5,363 nt of DNA, taken from contig DUGS01000102.1 of assembly GCA_013331265.1 (NCBI GenBank), positions 8,286 through 13,648 of the forward strand, given 5' to 3'. Below are positions 5,277-5,363 of the stretch, one piece after another. The stretch comes from Methanosarcina sp. Lineage in GTDB: Archaea; Halobacteriota; Methanosarcinia; Methanosarcinales; Methanosarcinaceae. The notes under the pieces are model-generated. The model was not told where the DNA came from and did no database searches. It was given only the letters and a program-made list of their open reading frames with translations. A program made the translations under genes and the position numbers. Each line of letters starts with the position of its first letter. The first letter of the stretch is position 1.

Positions 5277-5363
5277 GTGTCAGATGAAAGCTATGAGTCA
5301 CGTATCATAGATGGAAAAGCCCTTGCACAGCAGGTTGAAGAAGAGGTAAAGTCAGGTGTAGAA
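5277..5363 (+). CDS. folD: FolD, methylene-tetrahydrofolate dehydrogenase/cyclohydrolase (5' part only)
   Basis: Only the first 29 codons are in the window; the gene continues past the end. It starts with GTG behind a strong ribosome binding site, 23 bp after glyA. The segment RIIDGKALAQQVEEEVKSGV (9-28) is the typical FolD opening, in which an I-(I/L)-DGK-A motif begins the first helix. FolD oxidises 5,10-methylene-H4F to methenyl-H4F with NADP and hydrolyses it to 10-formyl-H4F. It would thus link GlyA upstream to PurN, which consumes formyl-H4F. The catalytic lysine and nucleotide-binding domain lie outside the window. Identification rests on the short N-terminus plus the gene context. Confidence 0.82.
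   Translation, partial: MSDESYESRIIDGKALAQQVEEEVKSGVE

Overview
The window looks like a chromosomal segment of a methanogenic archaeon of the Methanosarcina type. The evidence is TiaS, an archaea-only tRNA-modifying enzyme; an archaeal HTH regulator family; TATA-type promoters with oligo-T ends instead of bacterial -35/-10 signals; and a purN-glyA-folD set, which is known from Methanosarcina and is unusual for an archaeon. The species cannot be fixed from sequence alone.

Layout. Positions 3-1289 (minus strand) encode TiaS, which places agmatine on C34 of the AUA-reading tRNA-Ile. Divergent from it, 1442-2428 (plus) encodes an XRE-type HTH regulator in which the helix-turn-helix sits between two similar alpha/beta domains. 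The roughly 150-bp divergent promoter region carries a perfect 9-bp inverted repeat (1358-1366 / 1395-1403) that abuts the regulator's TATA box and could be its operator. The regulator gene ends in a perfect 30-bp tandem duplication (2416-2475) that doubles both the stop codon and an oligo-T tract.

Positions 2684-3292 (plus) encode PurN, 4015-5253 encode GlyA, and 5277 to the window end is the start of FolD. GlyA and FolD are 23 bp apart with a strong ribosome binding site between them, so they form an operon. Together they make a tetrahydrofolate C1 module: GlyA loads C1 from serine onto H4F, FolD oxidises methylene-H4F to formyl-H4F, and PurN uses formyl-H4F for purine synthesis. Methanogenesis in the same cells uses tetrahydrosarcinapterin instead.

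The least explained part is the 722-bp gap between purN and glyA. It holds a 10-bp hairpin (3482-3511), a TATA-like stretch, a second hairpin that buries a Shine-Dalgarno sequence (3582-3610), an orphan 66-codon ORF (3615-3815), overlapping ACTAAC/GTTAGT stems, and a 92-bp inverted-repeat structure (3869-3960) whose only mismatches become G-U pairs in a minus-strand RNA. No tRNA, rRNA, CRISPR array or recognisable transposase was seen.
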